The notes under the pieces were generated by a model that had not been told where the DNA came from, made no database searches, and was given only the letters and a program-made list of their open reading frames with translations. From assembly GCA_963277665.1 (NCBI GenBank), contig OY728158.1, forward strand, positions 597,890,818 to 597,954,817: a DNA stretch of 64,000 nucleotides, written 5' to 3'. A program made the translations under genes and the position numbers. Of the stretch, positions 1 through 13,161 are shown in pieces. The stretch comes from Viscum album (taxonomy: Eukaryota; Streptophyta; Magnoliopsida; Santalales; Viscaceae). Positions within the stretch are counted from its first letter, which is position 1. Each line of letters starts with the position of its first letter.

Positions 1-1150
1 TATATTTACCTAATGAGTTAGGGAGATATGTAATTCTAGACCCAAAAGTCAAATTAGTAAATACATTACAATGTGTTCCACAAGATTTAAAATCTATCAT
101 AATATCATTACCCATTTAGAAATCGTTTTCTTCAACATTCCATCATTTCATCATAGAATAACCTGTGGAAAATAAATGGGGTTCATAACTTAATTAACTT
201 GTCAAAAAGAAATGGGTTTCATAGAATCATTCAAAAACTATCATCATCATAATCCATAAAAATATTTTAAAGTTGTATGGTTTCATTGGATTATATCCTC
301 ATAAAATCATATGAAACAGCAAAGTATTTCAGCATTTATTAAAATACCTTTAAAAGATATCAGGAATATTTTTTGTGAGAAAATATTCCTTTAATTTCAA
401 AATAACTTATTTAAAATATAAAAAATATCTAAATAGTAAGGAATAAATTTCACTTGAAATTAACCTTGTAAAAATATATATGAGGATTAAAATAATTTAA
501 CTATCATGAATGTATTGAATTCTATTCATTCTTTGTATATAGGAAAAAAAAATCTATCATATTTTTAGTAAAATGTAAAAAATAACATCATTCAAAAAAT
601 TACAAGAAATTAATTTTAAAAAAATTTAAAATTATAACATGTGTAAAAATAATATTATAATATTAGAACATACTAGAGAATGTTTTAGTCAAAATACATA
701 CATGGAATAAAATAAATTTTTGATCGAGTAGAGAAATAACGTCAATTTTCTATAAAAATGTAATTTCGATCTTTTGGTTACCAAATGAGATGAAAATGAA
801 AGGAAAAAATGTATTATATAGAAATCATTAGTGTTGAATAATGTATATCATGAAATTTAATCATTTTAATTGTTATCATAAACAATCTCGATAAACTATG
901 AGACTGTAAAATAAAATCCTTACTTCTACTTCCACTTACTTCAAAAGTTATCTATACTACTATAAAAAATTAAATTTATTATAATTAAATTAAAAAAAAT
1001 TATATAATTATAATATATAATATTTTCTATTTATAATATTTAAAAACCCATTTATTAATAATATGTTATTAATAATATCGTTTTCATGTGTTAAATATAT
1101 TGTTTTTTTTAAGAATTTTAATTCGGTGGTTCTGATCCTTGTAACTTGAT
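1..1150. other. AT-rich DNA, nothing recognised
   Basis: Very AT-rich sequence with many short A and T runs. No protein motif, RNA gene or long repeat was recognised on either strand. It is probably old decayed transposon or intergenic DNA, but that is inference. Confidence 0.5.
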
Positions 1151-1261
1151 CGTTGTCCCATCATATCCATGTTGTTAATAATAACATAAATATCATATAT
1201 ATCCATTATATATGTGTGTTTGTGTGTTTAAATTCATCCATAAAAGATAGATATTTAATAA

Positions 1262-1720
1262 CGAATTACATCATTCATGGAGATGGTAGTTCATACGTGC
1301 GCGTGAACATTATTTTTACATTTCAAAAGCAGGAAAAAATAATGTTAAATAACAATTGACAATTATAGAATCATTATTATATAATATAAATCATTTATAT
1401 TATTCAAATCCATCTCTATTACCATACATATAAAATTTAAATGAAAAATTAAATGCATCTCTTCGTGGAGGTTCTAGTCCACATGTACATGTGATAAAGG
1501 TTATCATATTTCAACAGATTAGAGGATATGAATATTGATATAATATTATCATTAAAGAAGAATAATTATTTAATTAATTTTATAAATAAACTTTTAACAT
1601 GTAATTTTACCCATCTATAATATACATTTATTAATAATGAATGGTATCTCTACGTGGAGATGGTTAGAGGTACATATGAAAGTGTGATAATTTCACTTCC
1701 TATTTGATGATAAAGTGGAT
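1262..1720. repeat. Three imperfect tandem copies of a ~190-bp unit
   Basis: A recurring segment of the form CTCTACGTGGAGATGGTT, followed by a variable stretch and then TGTGATAA, starts near 1268, 1456 and 1646, giving spacings of about 188 and 190 bp. The sequence between is AT-rich and more divergent. A period near 190 bp is in the usual range for plant satellite monomers, but only about 2.4 copies are present, so this may be a local duplication. The short open frame across the first copy (1153-1359) has no recognisable protein motif. Confidence 0.5.
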
Positions 1721-1749
1721 GGGAAATGGTTTCCTTATAATCATAATAA

Positions 1750-3655
1750 TATTTTAGTATATTTAATATACTAACTATATTATATTATGATAAATACCAT
1801 AAATTTAGATGCATTAAAATATTTATTAAAAAAATAAAGTGATCGGTTAAAGCAATTGCCCTTTCTTTGAAATAACTCCTTTAGATCTCCCCTTAAGGAT
1901 CGAAGGGTTGGTCTTTGGAGAATAAAGAACCAATATAATATTTCTAATTATTATGAAAATATAACCTTTTAAGTTAAATTTAATATATAATCTGTAATGT
2001 TGTGTAATGATGTGGGAGGAGGGGTACCCATTTTTTAGTAAGGGTGGTGGTACTCTTTGAATTTCTTAAAAGATTGTAATTTAAAATGGTACTTTTCTAT
2101 AAAAATGATTCCAAATGGGTAGATATTTGAAACTAAATTAGTATATGATCTAAATAACATAAACTAATAAAATTATGATAGGTTTACATGTTGTTCTAGA
2201 ACTTGTATTTTGGTATTCCCCATAGCATACCTATTTTTACCTTAATCATGATAACAACTCTTTCATTCTTAATGTGTTAAGAATGTTACCATAATTGGAA
2301 AAAATATTCATAAACTAACCATATTTGATATTTTAAAACCTATTCAATTCACTTTGATGACGAAAATATTTTTATGAAATTTAAATATCCATATAAAAAA
2401 CCATTTTTGATAAAAAAATATCATTAAAGTCAATTTTTTAACTATAGATTAAATTTGACTTTAAAGACACCAATAAAAATATGGAATATGACTATAATAT
2501 TTTAACAGATCCTTAGTTTGTAATATGTATCTAATAAATACATGGACCAAAAAAATCATTTAAATTATATTACTTTTAACATTTATAAAAGCATTTATTT
2601 TATTTTCCTATTAATTTAATAAATATTTGGAAAACATTATATAAGTGTTTAAGGTAATTATATAATTACTAATAATTTGAAATAAATTAACATAATGAAA
2701 ATTGATTTAATTATTCTCAAAATAACTATTAATATTCTTTCAAAACATTCATTTATCCCTATGTCCACACATAAGTGATATTTAAAATTAACAGTGTGTC
2801 ATTTTTTCATTGATTAAAATATAATATAGATCATTTTCCTGGAAAATTTTCCCTTATCCAATTAAATTTAATGTATAAGTTGAAAAATATTGATTTTACA
2901 TTATTAAATAATTATTATTATAAAAAATGGTGACATTAACATTTACTTTTAACATATGTTAACCTTATATACCCTTTCTCAAGGTGATAAATTTTACCAA
3001 AATTACTATTCAAATTTCTTATATATACAAGGGTCCTATTTAAAAAATTGGGAATTGTTGATTCAAAATATATAATATATTTTTTACAATTCATGTTTTA
3101 TAAGAGGAAGAAATTTATTTCAAAATGAACATGAAGAACATGCCAGAAACATTTTAAAAAAATACATTTTTATGCATAAAACTGGATTTACACTTATACC
3201 ATACCTAGAATAAAATAAGATGAACCTAAAAAATATTAAATATAAAAAATATAAATTTAATTTAAATCCTTCACCAATACTGATTAATTTAATTTATTAA
3301 GAAATAAACATATTGTGTGCATACAAATATTTTTTCAGAAAAACATCTCCTTTATTTTTATATGATTTATATTTTCATTTCTTATTAATAGATAACCATT
3401 TAAGTCAACTATTCATAGGAAAACAATAATTTGTTTTTGTAATTTATCTAGTCATGTTAATGCATTCTCATCCAAAAACTATTTGATAATGGTATACTAA
3501 TATATGGTTCTTCTAGACAATGGGTTGTGTGTATTTCAATCCATCGATGTAATTAAATTTATTTGAATAGAAATATATTATAAAATATAGAGTTTTTACA
3601 CATATAAATTTCCATGAGTTTATGATATCATGGATTAAATAATATGATGTTGTCT
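1750..3655. other. AT-rich DNA, nothing recognised
   Basis: No coding motif, LTR end or RNA gene was recognised. A 5' part of the chromovirus relic that begins near 3660 may lie here in unrecognisable form. Confidence 0.4.
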
Positions 3656-3659
3656 ATTT

Positions 3660-6150
3660 TATACAATTTACTTATGGTCGAGCTACCACCAGTTGAGAGT
3701 ATAAGGACCAAATATACCTAAAACAACATTTTTGATTCGGTACATAAATTTTGAGTTTTTGGTTATTCTATTTGGTCTCAATAACAATCTTGTGTGCTTA
3801 TGGAATTAATAAAGTCTATTTTTCATTGATTTATTAACTCTTTCGTATTCATTTTTTGATGAAATTTCGATTCCCTCCTAGTTAGAATTAGATCATAAAG
3901 ATCATTTGGATATCATCCTTAGAATACAGAAATAACATCACCTATATATTTATATTTCTAAAAGGTAATTTTGGATCTAATGATTCATTTACAGGGGACA
4001 TTGTAAATCTGAAAGGGAAATATCAGCGGATCCTTAAAATATTGATATGGTAATGTCATTAGAGTAACCCAGAAATGTGTTTGCGTTTAGTATATTCTTT
4101 GGATTGGCTGGTTATTATATTCTCCTTTTTATTAATTCTCTAGGCATTCATCTCCAATGAATGATTTTACTCATAAGGGTGTTTATTTTGATTATAATGG
4201 AAAATTTCTAAGTTATTTTGTGAAAATGGAGAATATTGTTACTTCATATTTAGTTGAACTTCTTTTAGAACTGATTTCAAGTTATTATTTTTTTCTTCAA
4301 CGCTTCGGGTATGAGATTGGGGTTTCTCTAAATGTAGGGATAGCATGTGTTTACTTATATCTCTCTCAAATTACACCCTCATGAGGAAAACTACCATACC
4401 CATGACCTTGTGTTTGTATTGGTTATATATGCTATCAAAACATGGATCCACTATCTATTTTAGGAGGGGTGTGTGGTATATTATAATCATTAGATCCCTA
4501 AGTATATTTTCACTTAGAGGTGTCTAAATTTATCATATGGATGATAAGATGACTATTTTTATACATTTAATTTTGCTATTTATTATACTAAAATCGAGTA
4601 TAATGTGTTCATCAATACATTGAGTAAGAAATTACTAACTCAAGCAATTAAGGAATCAATGGTGGAGTGGTATCTGATGAGTTTTTTGCTGAGATGAACA
4701 TGGGAGTGGAAGTGGATGGTGGGTAGGTGATCCTAGAATATGTGAGGAAAAAGTAACCAATTTATGATCATATTCTGTATAAATAGGTAGCAGAAAACAA
4801 TTTATATAATTTTAGTAAAATCCTGAATAGTGGGGAGACCTCAGGGGAGTTATATCAGTCTCTTTTTGGTGACCAGTGTTCTGAGGTAGGTTGTTCATTT
4901 TTATACCAATGAGGTGATGATTGATGGAATATAGACACCATTATTGTGGGGTCATACACCTTGGGACTACCAAGATATATCATGATTTGATACATTACTA
5001 TTAGTGTAGAGTTATGAGGTGGTTGTTTGCATATTTCATGTCATGTTGCCTTACACGTCTGATAATTATGGAAGATCACAAAAGACCTATTGGTTTATTA
5101 AAATCCCTTCTCAATTTGATATGGATATGGGGTGAGATTTATATATACTTTTTCATTAGTTTCCCATGGAATCCTAGCAATAAGGATTCAATTTGAGTGA
5201 TCATAGACTAAATTATGCAATCTAATCCTTTCCTCCCTATCAAAGAGATGACGAAGGTGGGCCATATTGATAACATATAGCTTCATGTTGTTATAAGGAT
5301 CTATATTTTTCTCTCTATAGTTGTATCTAATATGAAACAACAATTTAAATTTAGGTTTTGGAATATTTCTCAAGAGTTCATGTGTTCCCTGTTGAAATTA
5401 ATCATAACATATCATCCTTAGAAGGATGAGAAGACTCTACGAGGTATTTATATCCTTGAGGATGTTATTCAGCTATTATTGTTTGATTTCGGTGGATCAT
5501 GGGGAAATAAAATTCCTCTTGTTGAATTTTTCTAAAATCATAGTTATAATGATTCAATTAAAATTTATCCCTTAAATGTGATGTATTTGTTGCTCTATTT
5601 ATCTACCTTAAGATGTGTAATGTTGGTAATGTTGACCTCGGTTAGAAATAGCCTAATTTAAGAGATAATTAAGAAATTTATATTGATTCTTAAGGGTTTA
5701 GTGAAAACTAATAATCATCCTTAATAATATATTGACCATCTTCTTCATGCACTTGAGTTTATGGTCGGTGATCAGGAAATTCTTGGTGTTTTTTCTAACA
5801 TAGTACAACGTCGATTAGGTAATACGGGTGTGTTTGAACTCATTATTGTAATCCCATTTTATATCATTGTATGAATTTGAAAGGAGGAATATATTTTATA
5901 CTTACCATCACACATAATTTGGATTCAACTTGGGTTTCATGTTTCCTAGTTTATGAGTTATCAATGGGACCCTTCCCACAAGATTGAATCGAATGATATT
6001 GATCTTGTTCCCAAAAGATATGTGGTTTAAAAATAGGTTAAAATTATAGATCACAATGATTAGGTATTACCCGGTAAAAAAATTACCTTGGTCCATGAAA
6101 TGTGTCCATATAGATAGGACATCTATGATCCATGGGAGATATAATCATTA
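3660..6150 (+). pseudogene. Chromovirus-type Ty3/gypsy pol relic A (RT, RNase H, integrase)
   Basis: Reading the + strand across stops and frameshifts gives consecutive landmarks of a chromovirus polyprotein. The end of reverse transcriptase is near 3880-4290, with a stretch FFGLAGYY close to the family's SFLGLAGYYRRF motif. RNase H is near 4345-4650, with HPHEENYHTHDL close to the family's KPHEKNYPTHDLE, then remnants of the TDHKSLKYIFTQ motif. The integrase core end is near 5390-5600, with DFGGSWGNKIPLVEFF. The integrase C-terminal region is near 5880-6130, with FHVS and a DPSH motif. The catalytic glutamate region of integrase (usual SERTIQTLED) reads with a non-acidic residue there. At least a dozen stops and several frameshifts make it dead. 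No LTRs or gag were recognised. It was an RNA-copying mobile element; it now has no function visible here. Confidence 0.8.
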
Positions 6151-6254
6151 ATTTGGTAGTAATGGCCTTCTCTTTTAATATGTTTAGAATACTGAGAACC
6201 TTCTAGAGATTGAAAGCTTTTACAATGGTGTTAATTATGATATCCTTTGAGTAA

Positions 6255-9200
6255 TAGGTATTATTAAATTTGAGTTTGGTTTATAATTAGGGCTATTCTA
6301 TAGGATCTTGTAATTTAGGGTTGAAAATATAGATTTTTTTAGAAAACATTCCAGATGCATGGTTTAGGTGAATGGTCAGTACTAACAGTATGGTAACCAT
6401 ATGGTAAGGAACTATTTGGATCTTTTGGCATTGTTCATTATTTTATCAAGGCTATCTAAACTACATTTCTCAACATGAAAATGATGTGACTGTCTAGGTG
6501 GTTCTCTAGTGTTGTCACATATCATGGGCAGATTTTTTATAACTATGTTCATCATCCTCAAATAACAATGTGACTCATTTTTCAAATGTATAGAGGCCAC
6601 ACATGGTTAGTGTATAGTTTTCTAAACTGTGTGACATAACTGTGTGCTATGATTGTAACCTCTAAATAATTATAATTTTCTTCTTTTACATTGATTATTT
6701 TTTATATAATCTCGTTTTAATTTCCATTTCTCTCAAACTATACTTTTTTAAGGTATCTAGAGACTTAAACCTTTACTTCCTTGGTTATATTACTTTATTC
6801 GAGGTGGATATATTCAATTTATGTTGTGTTTTTATCTGATTTTCTCTCCTCTTCTTAGATCCTCACTTGATCTCTTCTCCCCTTATCTCGATGTAACCCA
6901 CTTGGGCTGTGGATTTTAGATCTATGTGGTTTCGTAGAGAATAAAATATTTTTCATATGGATCTAGGATCATGATGACCTAATACAAATGTTTCTAATCT
7001 CTGTTCTTGGAGATGAATTTCTTACCTATGTTATTTGTGTAGGTGTCTCTATATAATGGTCCTAAATCATGAATTACTTATATTTATTATGAATTACTTT
7101 TGTTTGTTTATTTAAGTTGTTTGATTTGATGTCAAAGTGGAATTTTTCACTATGTGTAGGTTTTTTGAAGGTATTTTCTTTAAAAATAGATTTGTACACA
7201 CTATGTGTTAGATGAAATGCCTCAATAGTGATTTTAACACTAAAAGAATTTTTAGGCATCAGAGTGTTGATGTTTCTTAATGAATTTATCATATAAATTA
7301 TGATCATTTTTTTCAAAGGGTATATAGTAAACAATGAAAACTGGGAACATTAGGTGCATCATGAAAAGAACATATGTGACTTTCTTGTTTGTGACATTAC
7401 TAATGTTTGTTTTTTTTATCTGTAAAATGGGGTAGGAATTATTTATTTCGATATTGGTTTATCATTTGGTCCATTGTATAGGTCCTTAGAAGAAGAGGGT
7501 TTGAAATTTAGAATATTTTAGTAAATATGCAAGGATAATGGTTTAGGTTCATGGTAAGTACTAACAGTATGGTAACCATATATTATGGAACTATAAGGAT
7601 CTGGTTTCATTTTTCATTATTTGATCATAGTTATCCAAACTATGTAGATCACCATGAAAACTGTGTGATTGTCTTGATGGTTTTCTAGAGGTATCACATA
7701 ACTTGAGTGTGGTTTTCAAACTATTTTTCTCATCCCCATATAATCATGTGCCTCGTTTTTCAAATGTATAGATCATGCACATGGTTGGAACATTGTTTTT
7801 TAAACATTTCCACATAATTGTGTGCCATGATCTTAACCTCTAAAAAGTTGGAATGTACCTATTTTTTTATTAATTTTTTTTCTTAAATTTCATCCTAATT
7901 TCCATTTGTCTCAAACTAGACTTACTTCAAATCCCTAGAGACATATCCCCTTACTTCCTTGGTGATATTCCTTCATTATCGGTGGATTACTTCAATGTAT
8001 ATTGAATTTATTGTCCATTTTTCTATCCAAATATTAGATAATCAATTCATATCTTCTCCCCATGTATTGTTATAACCCTAGTGGGATATGGATCCACGAT
8101 CTAATGGGTTCTATAGATAATTAATGATGTTTTTATGGATACGGTATCATGAGGACCTGATAAAAAATAGATTTCATCACACTATGTGTTCAAGTAACAT
8201 GTATTTTTTAATTTGAGAATGGTTTAAAATTAGTTTATTCTATACATTCTTCCAAGTCATGGGTAAAAAATATATAATTTTTTTGTAAGTAGGGAAAGTG
8301 TATGGACTAATTTATTATCTAGTATTAACCATATGGTAACCATATAGTATGGAATTATGAGGTTTCAGTGGCATTTTTCATGACTTGAGCATGGATATCC
8401 AAACTATGTATCTCACCATGAAAATTGTATGAGTGTTTAGGTGGTTTTATAGACGTTCCACATAGATTGAGCATCTTTTTTCAAACTGTTATTATCGTCC
8501 CCACATAATTGTGTCCCTCATTTTTAAATTATATATATGCCAGACATGGCTGGTGAATAATTATTTTAATAGTGTTCCATTACCATGATCCACGATCTTA
8601 TCCTATAAAGAGTTGTAATTTAACTCTTTTCCAATGATAATTTTTTATCTAATAACCACCTAGTATCTATTTGGATAAAACAAGACTTCACATATAGCTC
8701 TAGAGACTTCTCCCATTACTTCCTTGATGATATTCATTCATTCTAAATGGATGTCTTCAAATTATATTGTGTTTTTTATCTAGTTACATCTCCTATTCCT
8801 AGATCCTCAATTGATCTCTTCTCCCATTGTCTCATTGGAACCCAATTGGGATATGGATCTTAGATCTAAGAGGTTTTATATATAATAAAATATGTTTCTT
8901 ATGGATCCAGGATCATGAGGACCAAGCCAACATGTTCATACTCTCTTTTATTAAATTAAATTTTTTCTTTCCATTATTTAGGTAGTTGTCTTTATTAAAA
9001 GTTTCTAAATCATCAATTAATTAATGTTATTGTGAATTCCTTTGGTTTCATTAATTAATTTGATTTATTTTACATCAAAGTTTTATTATTTCATGAAATT
9101 CAGGTTTTTAAAGTGAATTTTCAATAAAAACAGATTGGTTCAGAATATGTGTTCAATGAAATATGTCAACTATGATTTGCACCTAAAATAAATTTTCAAG

Positions 9201-9410
9201 AATGTGAGTGTTGATGCTTCAATGTGAATTTTTTTATAATTTATGAAAATGGTTTTAAAAAAAATTATTAAACATAGAAGATTGGGAACCTTAGGTGAAT
9301 TGGGAAATAGACATATCTAACCTATTGTTTGTCACACAACTAAGGGTTATTTTATTAATATCAATAGACTATGAAATTTCTGTATTTCAGGTAGGATTCA
9401 GGTTATTCAT
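6255..9410. repeat. Three direct tandem copies of a ~1.2-kb sequence
   Basis: The same ordered landmarks appear three times in one orientation. AGTATGGTAACCATAT-type segments lie near 6385, 7565 and 8325. Beginnings of a TCTAGAGACTT...CTTACTTCC block lie near 6757, 7936 and 8698. A TCTTCTCCCC...GATCATGAGGACC block lies near 6865, 8055 and 8816. Copy 1 is about 6255-7437, copy 2 about 7438-8195, and copy 3 about 8196-9410. Copy 2 lacks the last ~400 bp, which in copies 1 and 3 contains an ATTTTCTTTAAAAATAGATT-like block. No protein motif is convincing in any copy. It lies between chromovirus relics A and B, so it may come from a retroelement 3' region or LTR, or be a long-period tandem repeat. 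Confidence 0.7.
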
Positions 9411-10279
9411 ATATTATTTTTTACATTTCCTTCACACATTTGAGTTCATATTACCATAGTCTAGAGCCCAATTTTCTCTTGGTTTTACACATGATGGTAC
9501 ATTTAATGTTTGGTTTCTAACATGTTTATATTATTTTGTATCCATGATGGCTTTTTATTATGATTTATTACTTTCTCATGTGTAATTTCCATATACCTGG
9601 TTTGTGTGAAAATAAGTAATTTTTACCAAAATAAAAGGATGTTTTATCCAAAAAAAAATATCTTACAAAATTTCATTATAAACTGATTTTTTTAAAATAC
9701 ATAACTAACAGTTTCACAGTTTTAAAATTTGTATAGATTTTTTAGTGAAATCCAACTATGATTTGTGATCATATCATAATTTTTTCTTCATGGATTTTTA
9801 TAAATTTATTTGTACGATATAAATAGGTAAATATTATACTTCCCCATCTTCTCTTGGTTTTCATCAAATTCATTGTGAGATGTATTGGAGGTGATGAATA
9901 GTCATACTGAGACTCATATTATTTATTTTATTTTATTTATTTTTAGGTTTATCTTTTTGTCTTATGATTTTATGTCTCATAAATACACACTCTTATTATA
10001 TAATTTACTTATTTTCATTATCTCCATTTGAATGTTTGTGGGGATTATTTGGTTTTTTGGTTGATCTACACCTTGTGGAAGGCCGTCTCAGGTGATGTGT
10101 CATGTCAACCTATGATGGTACATTAAATATAGGGATAGGTAGTTCCCTCTATCTTATTGAAGAACTAATTTGGGAACTGGTTTAGTGGTTTATCGGGGTT
10201 GGTTCATGGTAGAAATGTTTTAAGAATTTTTCATGTACATAAAATCTAATAACCAAGTTTAATTAGAAAGTATCCAAGT
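9411..10279. other. AT-rich DNA, nothing firmly recognised
   Basis: No convincing coding motif. An upstream reverse transcriptase part of relic B could be here but is too decayed to read. Confidence 0.4.
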
Positions 10280-12295
10280 GTCATTAAACATATTAATGTG
10301 ATGAAAATTTTAAGAAGATGAAAGGAATGTTGGTCAGTGCACCTGTGGACACACTACTATGTTGTAGTGTATGGTTTATGATATATAAAAATTCATCAAA
10401 TATGTTATAAGAATTAGTTCTTATTCATAATGATATTGTGGAATTTTATGCCTCATTACAATTGAAAATTCCTGATAAAATTTTCTAATTCATGAATTAG
10501 ATCAGGTAGTGGATAATTTTTTATTAAAAATATATAGGATTTATCTTTATAGGGAAATTTATGACATATATACTAATAAAAAAATTTATAGGGCTTATTC
10601 CCTTTAAAGGAGTTGAATTTGAGAAAACTTTTATGGATGGACATTATTAAAGATTAGGAATTCTAAATACCTTCAATCTTTGGGAAGGTAAAAACACTAA
10701 TTGATTCTGTAAGTCGAAAGAACCATGCTTGTTTATTCATGGTATGGATTGAAAGAGATACAATACATATGGATTTACTGGTGATGGTTCTTGAAGTCAT
10801 GATAATACGGGATAGATTAAATCCTTTTCATATGAATGTTAATTAATCCATCCATGTGAGGATTAAAGAGGTGTATAAGTAATTTAAGGAACTTAATAAG
10901 AAGATGGTGAATAATATTCCTATGTTTTTCTATGATTATGATGGAATGGCATGGATTGGTAACCAGGTATGTGTACTTTTAATACCATATCAGAAGGAAT
11001 TATTGTATCATGATTATAGTTCAATATTATATACTCATCATGGAAGTATGAATATGTATATAGATATGAAAGTGTATTTGTAGTGGGAAAACATGAAAAG
11101 TAATATTCCAAATTATGAATCTCATTGTTTGGAATTTGAGAAACTTAATATTGAGAGAGATAAGTGTAAGGGGTTGTTATATCCATTACCAATACCAGAG
11201 TGGAAATGAGAAAACATCACCATGGATTTCATCATCACAATCCGAAAAAAAATTAAAGGAATAATGTTATTTGGGATGTACTTGAACATCTTCTAAGGTC
11301 ATCACATTTTATTACAATTTTAAAATATTTCCATCCTGATCAACATAGAAGAATATATATTAAGGATGTGTAAAGTTTTTATGGGTATATATAATTTTAT
11401 TTATGATTGGGAAATGATGTTTACCTAAATATTATAGAGAATTATTCAGAGATATTCGAATACATTGTTTAAATTTAGTACTACATATCATCCTCATAAA
11501 TATGGTTAGTATGATATAAACATTCAAATCTGAGATGACATGTTTAGAGATTGTTCTGTAAATTAACGTTTTTGGGGATAAAGACCTTCCACTAGTATAA
11601 CTTTCTTATAACAATATCTTTTAATATTGAATTTATATAGCTCCTCGTGAATCCCTCTATTATAGAAAGAAAATAAATCAAATATAATGAGATAAAGTTA
11701 TATAAATATAGTTATTAGGACATATGATAGCTATTAAAATGGTAAAAAATTCTAGATCCATTTAGGAGCACATCATGATAGCTTAAAGTCAACAAAAAAG
11801 TTATCCTATCAATTACTAGTGAGTTTTAGAGTTTGATGTGGGGTACAAGGTATTCCTATAATATCTTCATGGAAAAATGGTGTTGGATTTTGAAATAAGG
11901 GAATGGGTATTACTATATTTATATCTCCCTTTGAGATTTTTTTTCACATTTAGATTGTAACTTATCGTGTGGAACTTCCACATAAACCTTACTCTGTTCA
12001 TAATGTGTTACATGTATCTCTTTTAAATAATTAAATACCTAATATTTTTCATGTACCGGGCATAGTGTTTGAACTACTAAAACATGTTCTTTCTTATATG
12101 GAACAACTAGTGGATATTTTAGATCAAAGATAGAAATGTTATATAGAATAAGATCACTCACTAGGTGAACTTATTGAGGTGGAACCATATATTTGATGAA
12201 GCTAAATGGGAACCTAAAGATATAATGGCGTTCAAGTGTGCTTATTTTTTTAACATTAGTAATGAAATTTTCAAAAGGAAATTATTATAACGGGT
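10280..12295 (+). pseudogene. Chromovirus-type Ty3/gypsy pol relic B (RNase H, integrase, C-terminal region)
   Basis: The + strand carries the end of the RT and start of RNase H near 10330-10500: LVSAPVDTLL corresponds to the family LVTAPVLTLP and YASLQLKI to YASRQLKI. The end of RNase H is near 10690, where DSVSRKNHACLFM matches the DALSRKNHA type. The integrase zinc-binding region follows near 10850-11150, retaining two histidines and one of two expected cysteines. The diagnostic integrase start is near 11165-11240: LLYPLPIPEWK then ENITMDFI. The C-terminal GPY-like part is near 11945-12020, reading VTYRVELPHKPYSVHNVLHV, and chromodomain-like residues end near 12240. Stops and frameshifts are frequent. 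It belongs to the same lineage as relic A but retains different segments. Confidence 0.8.
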
Positions 12296-13161
12296 TAGAA
12301 TATAACACCCTAATATTTTAAGATATATTTCTCTTTAAATTAATTTTTTGTGTTTGATAGCTTGTATTACACGAAATAGTTAGTTTAATTGAATCGTGAT
12401 ACAAAATTATTAAAAAAGAATATTATCAAATAGTTGTTTGATTAGTGGGTTTGAATATGAATATATAAATTAATAAAAATATATATAACATTTTCTTAAT
12501 GAAAATATATTCATTAATGTCTAGAAAATAAGAACTCCATTTTATATGTTAAAAATAATATCATTTTAGGGTAAAAGAATTTTTATTTTAAACTATGGTA
12601 TTTTTCTTGATCACTAATTAAGTATAATTTTAATGAAATATATTGGTATTTAATGTAAAAAGTTAGTAATAATCCATACATTGATTGTAAATTTCTTATA
12701 AGTGAAAATATAATCATTTTAAGGTAAAAATTATTATTTAAAAAACAATTTTTATGTGAAAAATGTATTTTTATTTTATTAAATTAAATTATTAATTGAT
12801 AATGAATGGTTTTAATGTAATTTTTAGATTTTTTTTCAATTAAAAAAATTAACATTCATCTAATAGTGTTTATAAGGTATAAAATGAATCGAAATTCACT
12901 TTATGATTGGAAAATGTATTTTCAAAAAACAATTACCTCTCATTTTGTGTGTTTACTTTAGAAATAATTTATCAAATTTCTCAGAATAAAATATTGAAAA
13001 TGGATTAAATATTTGGAATAATAATTATTATTATTAATTAATAATCACAACTTCATTTTTTCCCATAATTAATTGTTACCATCAAAAAAACATGTTACCA
13101 CTATAAGGGTTAAAAGGGTTAAAATATGAGTTAACCTAATAGATATGGTTTAAAATATCAC
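12296..13161. other. Candidate 3' LTR fragment of relic B, then AT-rich DNA
   Basis: Directly after relic B, at about 12302, the sequence TATAACACCCTAATATTTT resembles the TGTAACACCC start common in chromovirus LTRs, which is where a 3' LTR should begin. No second copy was found in the window. The following sequence runs unbroken into the left end of the Ogre/Tat-type element at 13162, so the LTR may be interrupted by it. Confidence 0.35.
13157..13161. repeat. Left target-site duplication of the Ogre/Tat-type element (imperfect)
   Basis: ATCAC lies immediately left of the LTR. ATAAC follows the right LTR at 35511-35515, matching at 4 of 5 positions. Ty3/gypsy insertions normally make 5-bp duplications, and one mismatch is plausible for an element whose LTRs differ by about a tenth. 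Confidence 0.55.
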
